Shown here: positions 11,801 through 28,448 of the stretch, piece by piece | Numbering within the stretch: position 1 is the stretch's first letter | Layout: each line of letters opens with the position of its first letter | Source: Hormiphora californensis | Lineage: Eukaryota > Ctenophora > Tentaculata > Cydippida > Pleurobrachiidae | Reading direction: 5' to 3' | Length of the DNA: 64,000 nucleotides | NCBI GenBank assembly: GCA_020137815.1 | Contig: CM035358.1 | Coordinates: 2,216,821-2,280,820 of the forward strand | The notes under the pieces: generated by a model | Seen by the model: the letters and a program-made list of their open reading frames with translations, nothing else | What the model was told of the DNA's origin: nothing | Databases searched by the model: none | Translations under genes and position numbers: made by a program

Positions 11801-13518
11801 TACAAATTGATAGTTCTAAGTTAAGGTCACTTGTATGTTAAAAGCCTAGCTATTGCGGTTCCCCGACTGATAAAGAGTGGGGGAAAGAGGGTTTAGGAAA
11901 TATATTGACTCCTTCGAGTTATAAGAATAATCTGTCGTGGAGTTGTACTGAAACATTATTTCAGTACAATATTATGATAATTGGTAAAAATGGCCAATGT
12001 CAGTTAACTCGGAGATTGTAATTTGTCATTTGTCTAATTAGATTCCTTAGTATCTAATGTTACATCTCTCTTACCATCAGGAACTCGTTAGAGCTCGTAT
12101 TAACGTCCGTCGCCTCGGAAGATAGGACAGTCGATTTAAAAAGTGCCTCGGTGCTAGCTCTAATCTCATCCATCAAACTCTCGCTGACTTGCTTCAAGTG
12201 TCTCAGCTTCTCCCTCACCTTCCTCGGTATTTTTACTTTTCTTGCCTGGGTAAATAGAAAAATGTTTCAATCAGATGTATGGTAAGGACAAGTTGCATTG
12301 AGGGGGAGGGGGGTTCATTTGTCACCATGCCCATTGCCCCCCCCCTTGGACCACAGTTTAAGGTTTTAACAGTTAATTTGTTTGACCCACCTGCTGTAGT
12401 CGAAGCCTTTTTAGTTTCTTTCACACGATTTACAATTGACGCCGCCATGTCTGATATACCCTGAAAATGTATTGTTGGAGTATTGTTGGAGTCTCTCTAC
12501 CCAGAGGGATACAATATAATGGCTTAGCTTTTATCAGTAAAAGGTAGGTGGTATTATTTGATGGCTTCTGGTGTAGTAACAGCAATAATACCTGAGCACT
12601 TGCAACATATCCCGATCTAACAGCCCGCAGTTGAAGAGCCAAGACATGGGTTTGGTAGTCCGTACAGAGGAGCCTGTTACACGCAAAACAGCACGACCGG
12701 AGAATCGCTGTCAAATAACTGAGGGGGACGACACGGCGTTGAAACTTGAACTCAAAAACGGTATCTAAGTGGTTCAAAAGATCATACCAAAAGTAAATGG
12801 AGCAAAAGAGCATAATATTACAACCTACTAATCTAACTATATCTAATGCAAATTTGCACGGAAATGTGACACCCTATCGTCAATGTGACGACGTGATCCG
12901 TCAATGTGACGACGTGATCCGTCAGCGTGACGACATGATCCGTCAGTGTGACGACGTGATTCGTAGGTATCACGTATCACACGTGTTGAGAACTGCTTGC
13001 GACTTGAGGGGTCACATCACATGTATAAAAGGGAGAGAAAGAGAGAAAAAGAGAGGGATCACATCACATAGCATATAGCAGACAGGCAGAGAGAAAAACA
13101 GACCCCTCGATTTGCGATCGGTACGATCGCCCCAGTTTTGCTAGTATACCTAAAGTAAATGGGGTTGAAGACAGGTAGTGGCAGTTGAATATGCCCAAAA
13201 TGTCCTGGGCAGTGTGCACTGTATTGTTTACATGTTTGACAGACCTCGTTCTGTTCACAACCTCCCAAAGCTGGGTCATACAGACCACCTGAGAGGAGAG
13301 TTTGTTACATTTACTAGGGAGAGAGAGAAAGAGAGAAATTAATAGTCTGTAAATTATTTAACCATTTCTGGAGATGTCGACCTACCAGGTAAGGGGTTCC
13401 CGATTCTGTCAACAGAGGTTGGATTTGTGATGCACTTCACTGATACTTTCAGGATCAGCTTATCATCAAATGGGGAAAACAGTAACTTATCCGGTTCCAA
13501 ATATGGTAGCTCTGCCAT
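5841..13518 (-). CDS. POLR1A: DNA-directed RNA polymerase I, largest subunit
   Basis: Catalytic subunit of RNA polymerase I, which makes the large rRNA precursor in the nucleolus. Exon 1 starts [20 protein letters not shown] (13518), followed by the zinc-binding clamp [18 protein letters not shown] (about 13151-13289). The large exon 8308-10985 holds the Mg-binding loop [10 protein letters not shown], the bridge helix ([16 protein letters not shown]) and the trigger loop ([20 protein letters not shown]). An acidic linker exon (about 7936-8155), typical of this subunit, comes next. The C-terminal jaw exons follow (LWCEVVLDF at 6864-7085, [12 protein letters not shown] at 6601-6741, [20 protein letters not shown] at about 6160-6245), ending [10 protein letters not shown] with the stop at 5841-5843. 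One anomaly: after RSVIF the frame breaks at a CCCC run (10983-10986). One C fewer would restore the usual PDPYIN continuation. Order and length fit the family. Confidence 0.95.
6390..6500 (+). mobile_element. CCAAT/E-box MITE, copy B (full length)
   Basis: About 107 bp between AGGAACCGACCGAA and its inverse TTCGGTCGGTTCCT. Inside are two CCAATCA boxes flanking GTCACGTGAC. Located in a POLR1A intron. Confidence 0.9.
7088..7723 (+). mobile_element. Retroposed insert of about 606 bp with 15-bp target duplication
   Basis: ACACTTGCCAAAATG occurs at 7088-7102 and again at 7709-7723, exactly flanking 606 bp. The right end of the insert is a (CA)n tail. A target duplication of this length next to a simple-repeat tail is the mark of LINE- or SINE-mediated insertion on the plus strand. 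I do not recognise the body. It carries no long ORF and no clear tRNA boxes. The insert lies just upstream of the POLR1A 3' splice site near 7085. Confidence 0.75.
7762..7905. mobile_element. Fragments of two DNA transposon families
   Basis: At 7762 TTAA is followed by GGCCAGGGGGGGGGGTCCGA, the terminal repeat of the 984-bp foldback family, with homology lasting about 90 bp. From about 7859 TACAGTCAACCCTTGATTTA resembles the end of the MITE at 51990. Neither has a matching right end here. Confidence 0.65.
12885..12965. repeat. Short tandem repeat, 18-19-bp unit
   Basis: Four to five copies of GTGACGACGTGATCCGTCA in a POLR1A intron. Confidence 0.85.
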
Positions 13519-14189
13519 TGCATCAAGCCGCTGTACTGAGAAAATATACTGATTGGGAAGAAAGTAGTTTGCCTTCGAGCCTCGTAAGGGCGATTAAAAG
13601 TGCCCCAAAATTGGTGGTATTATTTCTAAATTTCCACCATTACACAAGGGGCGAAAACCATTAGCCAAAAATGTCGATACACTGTCGCCGTAAACGGTAA
13701 ATTGAGCGACTTTCCTCTGAAGCGCAAACGTTTTTTTAAAACTTTCAACTTTTTTGTATTGCTCGCTTCTCAACTCGAGTATTAAGCGCGCGCCGCGCAA
13801 CAAAGTATGCAATGTATTATTAGAAATTTCGCGTGCTACGTAGACCGAGATGATCAAATTCCGTATTCTCTCCAAATTTACCTAACTGTTGCAATGCTGA
13901 AGGTTTGAACACGAATCCATGTTTTATTAAATTGAAACCAATGTCGGGAAGAATCATCCATTCCCAAAGAACCTGAGCCTGTCCAAATTCCCAATTTATC
14001 CACCAGGAGTCACCTGCGCGTTCCAGTAGTGCTGACATTAACACTACTTTGTACTCGCGCGTGTGCTAGTCGCCGAAGAGACGCCACTACGACCCCTCGC
14101 TTGGCTGGCAGGGTCGGTTGGGTGCCATGCCAGTCAACCGAGGGAATTGCTAGGACTCTGAGACAATAAATGTGACAACGATTATACTT
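13519..14189. other. Gap between POLR1A and the GT31 gene; no gene recognised
   Basis: Contains the 5' flank of POLR1A and the 3' flank of the GT31 gene. Short minus-strand ORFs at 13594-14044 show no known motif. There is no obvious repeat. Confidence 0.5.
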
Positions 14190-15170
14190 TTATTCAAAAT
14201 ATTTACTCCAATCGACAATATCAAACTGCATGACAGCACGAAGAGCTTCCTCCTCAGTATCAACTTTAGGACAATACTCGCCGTGTCTATACCAATGATG
14301 AAGCATCCTGGCCTGAAGAGCGGGCACGGTATGATGTATCAGAATGGATTTACGGTCCGTACAGAAGGGATAAAAGTGACTAACATAATAATGGTATATC
14401 CGGGTTGGTGTAAGACCGGCCAGATATGCCAACATTCCTATGTAGACATCCTCCCAAATTACAGGTTGTATAACACCTGCTTGGTGTACTGATATTATAG
14501 CCCGGACTGCAGGTTGAGATAGGATATACCCGCCACCTAGATTGTACTGTGTATACTCGGTTATCCTGCCTCCCTCCCACTCATCCCGGAGCGAGAATTT
14601 CCCAGTTTTGGGCACTTTTAGGTCCCCCTGACGTGGTTTACCCGCATAGAACCCGGGGTACTGTTCCGTAGTCACGGTTGAGAGGTAGGTGGAGAGAAAG
14701 GAGAGGTTTAGAAATGAATCCTCATCAACTTTAACCAAATATGTAAAATTGTGTGTCTGAATCAAGTTTGTAAAACTGAAAATAACCTTCTCAGAAAGAT
14801 TCTCATAACTGTCTTTGAAGTCACCCAACAGTATATCACCATGCTCCCGTGCCTCTCTCCTCACCTCCTCCAACACCTCACTATCACCTCCGTCACCCAC
14901 AACAAACACATGACACCACGTCACATTGACACCCCCTTGCTCCCAGGGGTAACCAAGGTAACTGGAGGAGCGAAGTAGGGATCTCTCTGTGTGGTGGTGA
15001 GGTGTAGAGAGTATCACTATCAAGAGGGGGCAATTCTGTTTCTGTTGCGGTGGTGATGACGTCACAATGTTAGGTGATGACGTCAGTAGATCTGGTGAGA
15101 ATATCATGAAGATAATGAAGAGGAGGAGAAGGAAGAGGAGTAGGGGCCGAGGTTTCCAGTTGACAATCAT
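14190..15170 (-). CDS. Beta-1,3-galactosyltransferase-like protein (GT31), single exon
   Basis: 326-residue type II Golgi membrane protein. It has a short cytosolic tail (MIVNWKPRP), a signal anchor LLLFLLLLFIIFMIF (about residues 10-24), a stem, then the GT31 catalytic domain. Visible family marks are the metal-binding DxD-type motif in VKVDEDSFLNL (about residue 148), LGGGYILS, and the conserved EDVYIG near residue 240. Several N-glycosylation sequons are present. GT31 enzymes transfer Gal or GlcNAc from a UDP-sugar in beta-1,3 linkage. The compact size and lack of introns resemble B3GALT6-type enzymes of the glycosaminoglycan linker, but the exact acceptor cannot be told. The ORF is intact from 15170 to the stop at 14190. 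Confidence 0.85.
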   Translation of the reverse strand: MIVNWKPRPLLLFLLLLFIIFMIFSPDLLTSSPNIVTSSPPQQKQNCPLLIVILSTPHHHTERSLLRSSSYLGYPWEQGGVNVTWCHVFVVGDGGDSEVLEEVRREAREHGDILLGDFKDSYENLSEKVIFSFTNLIQTHNFTYLVKVDEDSFLNLSFLSTYLSTVTTEQYPGFYAGKPRQGDLKVPKTGKFSLRDEWEGGRITEYTQYNLGGGYILSQPAVRAIISVHQAGVIQPVIWEDVYIGMLAYLAGLTPTRIYHYYVSHFYPFCTDRKSILIHHTVPALQARMLHHWYRHGEYCPKVDTEEEALRAVMQFDIVDWSKYFE

Positions 15171-15627
15171 TTTGTTACACCTTTATCAACTCCGGGTAAA
15201 TTCCACTCTCTCTCCCTCTGAGAATAACGTGAGGAGCTAACACACTAGAGATACAGAACCACGGGCCATAGTTCACGCTATAACAAATAGAAACAACTGT
15301 GTTTGTTTGTAAGCTTCTCACAACCAGCGTGGTGTAATAGTAGTCTCTCCAATATAAACAAAACGAACAATATAGCAACCTTCTCCCTCTCTCTCTCTCT
15401 CTCTTTTTTACCGCTGCAACTCACACTGCACAACAAGAGAAAAAAAGAGAGAAGTGTCTTGCTATAAAAACTCAATACAAATAGTTAATTTTATAACACC
15501 CCCATAGATCATTGTTCCATTGTCACACATTGCCCCCTCTCTGTGTCACACAATGTCTCTCTCTCTCTGAGTGACACATTACCCCCTCTATCTCTCTGTG
15601 TCACACATTGTCCCTCTCTTTGTCCCT
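15171..15627. other. GT31 5' flank and PSMB6 3' flank
   Basis: Contains a short (CT)n tract at 15385-15405 and pyrimidine repeats built on TCTCTGTGTCACACA at 15530-15625. No gene seen. Confidence 0.5.
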
Positions 15628-16905
15628 CTATTTTTCCCAGAATGTAGGTAGCTGGTTTCCAGGAATGTTAAGACGTCTGCAGCCATCCTTAGTCAGTACC
15701 GCCAACCTAATCATACCACCACTACTGCCGTCCCGGTGCATGGCAATAGCCACCGCGTTAGAAACAAATTTGAGGCATTCTTGCTCTGACATTCCCTCCT
15801 GAAACAAAATTAAGTTTAGAAAGAGTTTAGTCAAGTGAGATTTAGGACTAAAATTAGCTTTTTAGATATTTTCATAGAGGGCCAGTGAGATCTATAAAAA
15901 AGTGTGGCCTTACCTTGTAGGTGCTGTCGCAGTGTCCGTAGATGTAGGTAGATCCCGAACCACCAATAGCAAAGGGCATCCTCACACACATACCTGGGGT
16001 TGGGAAGGTGAAATTAGAGATAGAATGAGAGATGAGAAGGATAGAGATGGAAGAAGAGATGGCCTAGAGATATGAAAACACATTGAACGAGAGGTTAGAA
16101 AAAAAGACAGCTAAATACCGACATTACTACACACACTCACCTCCAAGAGGCAGACAGTAGACCTGGCCACCTTTGATCTTGTCCCATCCGGCACAGATAA
16201 TACTGGCAGACAAGTTATCTCTGTTGTTGTAACAGAACAACTGGAATATCCTACTGGCTACCTGGGCATGGCAGGGAAGGTGTTATTGTGGTGGGGAGGG
16301 GGGGGGGTTGGAGGGGGTGATGAAAACCAAAAGTTATCAAGGAGCTAAATCATGGGATAGAAAGGATATTTTGCCTCTCTGTCTGTCTCATGTCTGTCTG
16401 TCTGTCTGTCTGTCTATCTGTCCCCCCGTCTCCCCTCTCTCCTTCCAACTCACCTCAACTGTTGGTTCCTCATTAGTTTCATTCTCCTGCAGATCCAGAT
16501 AGAACTTTACGTAGTCCGCGATTGCCTGGGTATCAGCTGCGCTGCCTGACCTACAGCAATAGATCTTGTCGGAAACCTGCACAAACAATCATACAATCAC
16601 ACAAACTGTGGTGGTGTGCTATATTGAAATCATATAGTGGAGTCCTACATAATAGTTTTAGAAAATGAAGTCGGGCCCCAACTTAGTCACATTGGTGAAC
16701 AAAGTTCCTACCAAATCTACCCATCAACACGTACCTGTGTCAGTTTATCTGTAACCCTGTTAGCCACATAAGTTCCAGTACTTGTCCTACTGTCTGCTCC
16801 GAAGACGACCCCATCGGCGAACTCAACTGCCATGATAGTAGTTCCAGTCATGTGCTCGGCAGTCAGCCATTCCGGGGCATCGAACCCAATGTCGCTTTGG
16901 AACAT
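15628..16905 (-). CDS. PSMB6: Proteasome subunit beta type-6 (beta1, caspase-like site)
   Basis: Beta1 subunit of the 20S core, which cleaves after acidic residues. Five exons are read: [20 protein letters not shown] (from 16905); [20 protein letters not shown] (about 16450-16578); [20 protein letters not shown] (about 16141-16262); [20 protein letters not shown] (about 15914-15993); and [20 protein letters not shown], ending in FWEK with the stop at 15628-15630. The propeptide ends at Gly before the catalytic N-terminal Thr in [10 protein letters not shown]. The Asp and Lys partners sit in GADSRTSTG and NRVTDK. The short propeptide (about 20 residues) and total length of about 230 residues are usual for this subunit. 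Confidence 0.94.
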
Positions 16906-17224
16906 ATCTCAACTACTATCAGTTGAAAGAGAGTAAGGTGGATTAGTTAAACAGGGTGTGGGGGACGGGGGTAATGTGGATTAGTCAAATGTGGGGTGTG
17001 GGGGTAAGGTGGGTTAATTATAGGTAAGGGTGGGATCTTGTAGTTTTTAGTTAGTGGAATGATATGGACGACATAAAAACAAAGTTTTTGATTGAAAAAA
17101 AGAACATGTAAAGTCTACAGTTGATACTTGATTCAAAAAGAATCATTTTTGAGAAAAAACACCCTCGAATAACGAATCAATGTATTACCCATAGTAGTTA
17201 GATAGAATAATGTAGTTAGTTTTG

Positions 17225-18017
17225 TAGTAGAGTCGATAACTACATCGACCTCTCCCAATTGTTCCAGTTTTTGTCACATCTGTTTGGAGCCTCGACACGA
17301 CCTCTAAACAGGTGTTACTTTTTCACAAACTGTTTTCATCTTGGTGTAATCAGCAGTTGAAATGATGCTAATCATAACAAAAACCTGACTAAATTTTTTC
17401 AACTTGGGGTAAAACCATGGGTGTCAAAAGTTAGCTCTAGGTCCCCTGAGTAACCATCCGGAGACTCCAAGAGATATTTCAAGCCGTTCTCCTGTAATCA
17501 TTAATCCCGGTAGAGCACATATTTGAGTATGGACGTACGTGCAATTGCCTACAACCTCAACTTTAATGTATAACGTTAATGTGCGTCTCTCTCTTTTCTC
17601 CCCCTTGAGAAAGAGTTATCTCGCGCGGCGCAACCGCACGTGCGGTTTTTCCAGAGAGAGTGAGAGACATACAATAACATGTAAACAGCCTGCCAGCGCT
17701 CACGTACGTCCGCATTGTATTTTTTTCTCCACCGGGATTAATGATTACGGGAGAACGGCTTGAAATATCTCTTAGAGTCTCCGGATGGTTACTCAGGGGA
17801 CCTAGAGCTAACTTTTGACACCCATGGTTTTACCCCAAGTTGAAAAAATTTAGTCAGGTTTTTGTTATGATTAGCAACATTTCAACTGCTGATTACACCA
17901 AGATGAAAACAGTTTGTGAAAAAGTAACACCTGTTTAGAGATCGTGTCGAGGCTCCAAACAGATGTGACAAAATTTGGAACAATTGGGAGAGGTCGATGT
18001 AGTTATCGACTCTACTA
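17225..18017. mobile_element. 793-bp foldback element
   Basis: Starts TAGTAGAGTCGATAACTACA and ends with the exact reverse complement. The arms are about 285 bp and almost perfectly complementary. The centre (about 17511-17735) is mostly unpaired. There is no transposase. The element lies between PSMB6 and the Argonaute gene. Confidence 0.85.
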
Positions 18018-18124
18018 TTGATTAAAAAGTTGTACTAATTGTTTGTTTTGAAATTACAGTGTCTTGTGAAAGAAAATACAGGTTGACGGCTACAGGGACG
18101 CCAGTTTAAGATCCATGGTGTATC

Positions 18125-18262
18125 AAGTCGGTGTAACACAACCGAGACGTAGTCCGGTGATACACAAATTGAGACCCATGTTGTAATCCGATGTTACACC
18201 AGCGGAGTCCCATGTTGTAATCCGATGTTACACCAGCGGAGTCCCATGTAGTAGTCCGTTGG
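18125..18262. repeat. Short tandem repeat downstream of the Argonaute gene
   Basis: Three to four copies of a 45-bp unit containing GTAATCCGATGTTACACCAG, just beyond the Argonaute stop codon. Confidence 0.8.
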
Positions 18263-18266
18263 GGGT

Positions 18267-23651
<5,385 letters not shown>

Positions 23652-23876
23652 AGTTGTTTACTTGTTGCTATACTATGGAAATTGTTTGAGGGTTAATCGG
23701 GGAATTAACGATTCACTAATTTTTAGGCATTTGTGTTGAATCAGAGAATTTTCTGGAGGCAATGAGAGACCGCAACTAAAATGGCGGGAACAACGAAACA
23801 GCAGTACTTGTATAATAAAATTTAAAAAAGTTTAAAACATTTAAAAAACCAATTTTGTTCATTTCGTCCTTCACAA

Positions 23877-26056
23877 GATCACTGCGCTGGCAAGCGCAAA
23901 GGTTGCCATTCCCCCTCCCCCCAAAAGCGCCGCCAGAAACGCAGTTATACGTTTTATGGGTGTTTTGCCTGAAAAACCGGATTTCGAAAGGTTGTAGCGT
24001 CGCTCCCTTCCATCCGATTGACTTGAAATTTGGAATGTATACCCGGCTTGGGGTCTTTTACTTAAGTTTAAAATTTCAAGTCTCTATCTCATCTGGGACG
24101 GAAGTTACAGACTGGTCCCATTTGCTGAAGATTCAGTGTAACAGACCGCGCGCGTGCGCGCGCATAGGATAGACGCTTTTTATAAACCATATTCACGCCA
24201 AACGAAAAGAGATAGCAATTTCTCGTTTTCACAGCTGGTAGATCTACTGGATGTGTGTGTATTAGTTGAGGTGGGGTCCCTTTTCATCGCCAGGAACGTC
24301 CTACAGAACGTCTTAAAGTCGTCATTTTTCAGACTCTGACCAAAATTCTTTGAGCTCAATTTACACCCTCAAGACGGGTTCTAATCGAAAAACGAAGACT
24401 ATATCATGGAAAGAGAATTGTCTGAACTTTCAGAAGCTATATTACGAATTTTCAAAACTAGACGTATAAGGGTCTTAAAACGCGTCTAAAGTGTTATGAC
24501 TGTTTAAAAACAGATATGACGATATGGGTTTTTTCGCCATAGCGGACTCAAATCTCATCCAATCGATCTCAAACTTGGTCAATATGTTCATCTAGGAAAT
24601 CCCGATGAGATTACGTAATTATAATGACGTCATAACGTCGTGACGTCGCGTTATGACGTCAAAATGACGTCAAAAATGAAAAAATTTCAACTTTCCTATT
24701 CCATCCTCTCCGTACTTTTTCTACTACATCTAAATGGATAAAAAATCCCAAAAATGATGCAAATTATACCAAAACTAATTGAAATTAGTAGGCCGGAAAG
24801 GTTGCCCTATGATTTGAGCTACCTTTGGCACCAGTAAATTCCCTTTTGAAGCTAAACGAAGCATCTGTACCCTGTCTGTACCCCATGAAAGTTACGGTGG
24901 CAAAGGTAGCTCAAATCATAGGGCAACCTTTCCGGCCTACTAATTTCAATTAGTTTTGGTATAATCACTGCGCTGGCAAGCGCAAAGGTTGCCATCCCCC
25001 CCCCCCCAGCAAAAGCGCCGCCAGAAACGCAGTTATACGTTTTATGGGTGTTTGGCCGAAAACCCAGATTTCAGAAGGCTATAGCGTGGCTCCCTTTCAT
25101 CCGTTAGACTTGAAATTTGGAATGTATACCCGGCTTGGGGTCTTTGACTCAAGTTTAAAATTTCAAGTCTCTATCTCATCTGGAACCGAAGTTACAGATA
25201 GGTCCCATTTGCCATAAATTCAGTGTAACACGCGTATACGCGCGCGCGTACGCACGCGCATAGGAGAGACGCTTTTTGTAAACCATATTCACGCCAAACG
25301 AAAAAAGATAGAAACTTCTCATTTTCACAGCTGGTAGATCTACTGGATGTGTGTGCATTAGTCGATGTGGGGTCTCTTTTCATCGCCAGGAACGTCCTAC
25401 AAAACGTCTTAAAGTCGTCATTTTTCAGACTCTGACCAAAATTCTTTGAGCTCAATTTACACCCTGAAGACGGATTCTAATCGAAAAACGAAGACTATAT
25501 CATGGAAAGAGAATTGTCTAAACTTTCAGAAACTATATCGCGAATTTCCAAAACTACATGTATAAGGGTCTTAAAACGCGTCTGAAGTGTTATGACTGTT
25601 TAAAAATAGATATGACGATATGGGGTTTTTCGCCATAGCGGACTCAAATCTTATCCAATCGATCTCAAACTTGGTCAGTATCTTCATCTAGGTAATCCCG
25701 ATGATATTACGTCATAGTTATGACGTGATAACGTCGTGACGTCATTTTATGACGTCAAAATGACGTCAAAAATGAAATTTTCTCAATTTCGCGATTTCAT
25801 CCTCTCCGTACCTGCTCTACTACATCTAAATGGATAAAAAATCCCAAAAATGATGCAAATTATACCAAAACTAATTAAAATTAGTAGGCCGGAAAGGTTG
25901 CCCTATGATTTGAGCTACCTTTGGTACCGGTACATTCCCTTTTGAAGATAGACGATGCATCTGTACCCTGTCTGTACCCCGTGAATGTTACGGTGGCAAA
26001 GGTAGCTCAAATCATAGAGCAACCTTTCCGGCCTACTAATTTTAATTAGTTTTGGT
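23877..26056. repeat. Tandem pair of 1.09-kb units, each ending in a long hairpin
   Basis: The first unit starts ATCACTGCGCTGGCAAGCGC at 23877 and ends TTTTGGTATA at 24963. The second starts at 24964 with the same words and ends near 26056. The units are roughly 90% alike by eye. Each ends in an inverted repeat with arms of about 66 nt around a loop of about 65 nt (about 24766-24963 and 25863-26056). Both contain several GACGTCA words and an alternating-CG stretch near 24150 and 25235. No long ORF. The nature is unknown; it could be a non-autonomous mobile element. Confidence 0.8.
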
Positions 26057-26218
26057 ATATACATATATACGTAATTAGGTAATCAATGGTTAGTGGTTAA
26101 AACTTACACCCGCTCATTAAAAACATTAAAAAAATAATATGATATTATGTATCATGCATAAATTATGGGCTAATTAACAATATGGTCCTCAGGCCCTTGC
26201 GGAAGGTAATCAGACGCT

Positions 26219-28186
26219 TCAGAGTTCAGGCTCACTGTCATCTCCACTATAATCTCGGAAGATTAAATCTCCCCAGAATCTTCGTTCTTCGTCACCGAAG
26301 CTGTCACTCTCTGACTCAGTCTCAGGCTCATTCTCGCTTGGACTTGCCCGACTCTCAGTTTCACTTTCAGTCTCACTCGGACCATCAATATTGCACGTGC
26401 AAAGCCGTTTTGGCCCGACATCCGTTTTTGATAGCTCATCTGCTGCTAGATCCAACAAGATCTTGCGCTCCTTATATGGTAGAAACTCAACTCGAAGGAA
26501 GCTCTTGACGTATAAATGGATAGTTTGAGCTTCATTACCATAGTAACCGTCTGGATTCCAATAAGTATGACCGATTTTGTCTGGCTTGTGGCCTAGCTCT
26601 TTATCAAATACCCAAATAGGATAGAAGTCTTCATTGACATGCCCAGTTGTTTTGAATTTCGACGCTATTTTATCATCTGACATGCGATTAGGAATTTTAA
26701 CTCGAGGATGAGGGAACTTTGGCATTAGAGAAGCACCGAAACTTGAATCTTCATGGTCCACCATGGGTTGAAGATATATCTGGAGGGAGCCACCAGTCCG
26801 TTCAGCGGCTGACAACACTGCTCTTCCAAGGACTGCATCTTTACCCTTCAGTGCAGCAACTTGAGATAACGTTAAAGGCATCTCCGCTGAGTCTGTCTTT
26901 TTTCGGAAGACGTAAGAGTTCGTATACAGATGAAAGCACGGAATTGCGAGAAATGCTGGACGTTCATCAAACCGTGGATCTTCGCGATTTTCTATATCCC
27001 ATTTAGTAGTAACATCAATGACTAGAGGGCTCTCAGGCAAGAATAACTCGTCATTACAGAGCTCAACAAATTTGGAAGCTAGTGCAGTTTCCTTTTCCGA
27101 TGAGCTGAGAATTTTTGGTAGCACTGTACTGTTAAGATCCCCAGACGGAAGAGCCGGGACAGTCTTTTCTTTCAGAAGAAGCAGGAAAGCGACTGTCATA
27201 CGTATTCCTTCTTTTACTTCCAAAACCTCATGGTCAATATCACAGAAAAATGCAGCAATACGAAGCTGTTTGGGGTCAGGTAGCTGCCACGTCGCGTTCG
27301 GATAATAACTATACATTCCAATTGATATTCCCCCTTGCAGAACTAATTTTTTCTTCAACCCTCTTCCAACAGAGATTTCCAAGGCCCCACCCTCGTAATA
27401 GGCTCCAGGCAGCTGAACAAGCAGCGTTCCGACCATGTCACTCCCTCTAGGGGTGTCTTTATGTTTCTTGAAGTGGCCTCCCTTCCCGTACATGTTTAGA
27501 CTGTACTGCTCAGCAACCAGGTCAAATCTCTCAGAGTCAATTCCAAGATTTTTCTGCACTTCACTTAGGACTCCTGAAGCAGCTAATGCGTCACCCAAAT
27601 TTAGTGGTGTTGTGTTTTCGTTGCCAGTTTCGAGGTCCACCATGACTTTAAATCTATCGGCTGGTAGCTGCAGTGCATCACGAACACTAGCATCACACTT
27701 CGTCTGAAAATAATTGCTTTTTTAGATCTCATCTTTCTATAATCCTACTAGAAATACCTAGAAAGAAACGTTAGATATTTTGTACACAAATTTACGTACC
27801 TTTGATCCGTGACCAAAAGAGGCATGTGGCATGGCCTCTCGAAGTGATTCAAATCGATCCAGTTGTTCTGCAAGGGCTGCTTCACGGTTAATCCTCCAGT
27901 CTTCTTTAGTCTTGTACCACCTCCTCCCTTCTTTCGCTAATTTCTCCTCTTCTTCTTCTTTCTTCTTCATTTCGTCAACCTCCATCTTGATGCTATCATT
28001 GTTCGGAGCCATCGTTACTGTAGTAAAGTCTGATTCGTCACTTTCTCTGTACAGGAGCTTGGGTGATTCTGACAGCGTCAAAGTTGCGGTAGTTGCAAAC
28101 TGACATGTCACACCCGCCAAGATATCAGCCACCTCTTGCCCTCTTTTTTCTGCATACTGTTTTTCTTTCTTACCAGACGTCATCAA
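26219..28186 (-). CDS. 2OG-Fe(II) oxygenase (prolyl 4-hydroxylase-type fold), two exons
   Basis: Exon 1 (27800-28186) starts MMTSGKKEKQYAEKRGQEVA, with a charged Lys/Glu stretch at about residues 72-90. Exon 2 (26219-27703) is in frame after a 96-bp intron, giving about 623 residues. The double-stranded beta-helix domain is at about residues 160-320. HKD in HFKKHKDTPRG and the distal His in CDIDHEVLEV are the likely iron ligands, and Arg in VKEGIRMTVAF is the 2-oxoglutarate anchor. GTLLVQLPG and EGGALEIS are usual for this family. A second region (about residues 330-560) has no recognised motif. The tail is Ser/Glu-rich (SETESETESRASPSENE). Fe(II)/2OG dioxygenases hydroxylate proteins, nucleic acids or small molecules. 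The substrate here is unknown. Confidence 0.85.
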
Positions 28187-28327
28187 CTGAAGTTAGATCA
28201 TATTTAGGAGAGTTAATGAATTAAATGTGTGTTTTCAGTGGTGTTCATGTACTTTATTTATGGCCATAAAGGTTGACAAGATACCTTTTTCGTCTTTTCG
28301 TCTTTCTTTTTTTCTTCGATTTTTTTT

Positions 28328-28368
28328 AAAGGGGGTTAAAATGGGATAATCCCATTTTAACCCCCTTT
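28328..28368. other. Perfect 20-bp-arm hairpin
   Basis: AAAGGGGGTTAAAATGGGAT followed after one base by its exact reverse complement. It lies about 80 bp past the 3' end of the minus-strand retroelement ORF and about 140 bp upstream of the oxygenase start. It could be an element terminus or a small MITE. Confidence 0.85.
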
Positions 28369-28448
28369 GGGATTGGGATTAGATAACAATATCAATATGA
28401 AAATACCGGTCTCCCATGGGGGAGAAGATTAATAAATTACTGCATTGA

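Noticed and set aside
13594-14044. Minus-strand ORFs between POLR1A and GT31
   Set aside because: No motif, no clear splice partners, and out of frame with each other.
24121-26056. Hammerhead ribozyme (retrozyme) in the 1.09-kb tandem units
   Set aside because: The tandem layout suggested it, but I found no CTGATGA...GAAA core on either strand by eye.
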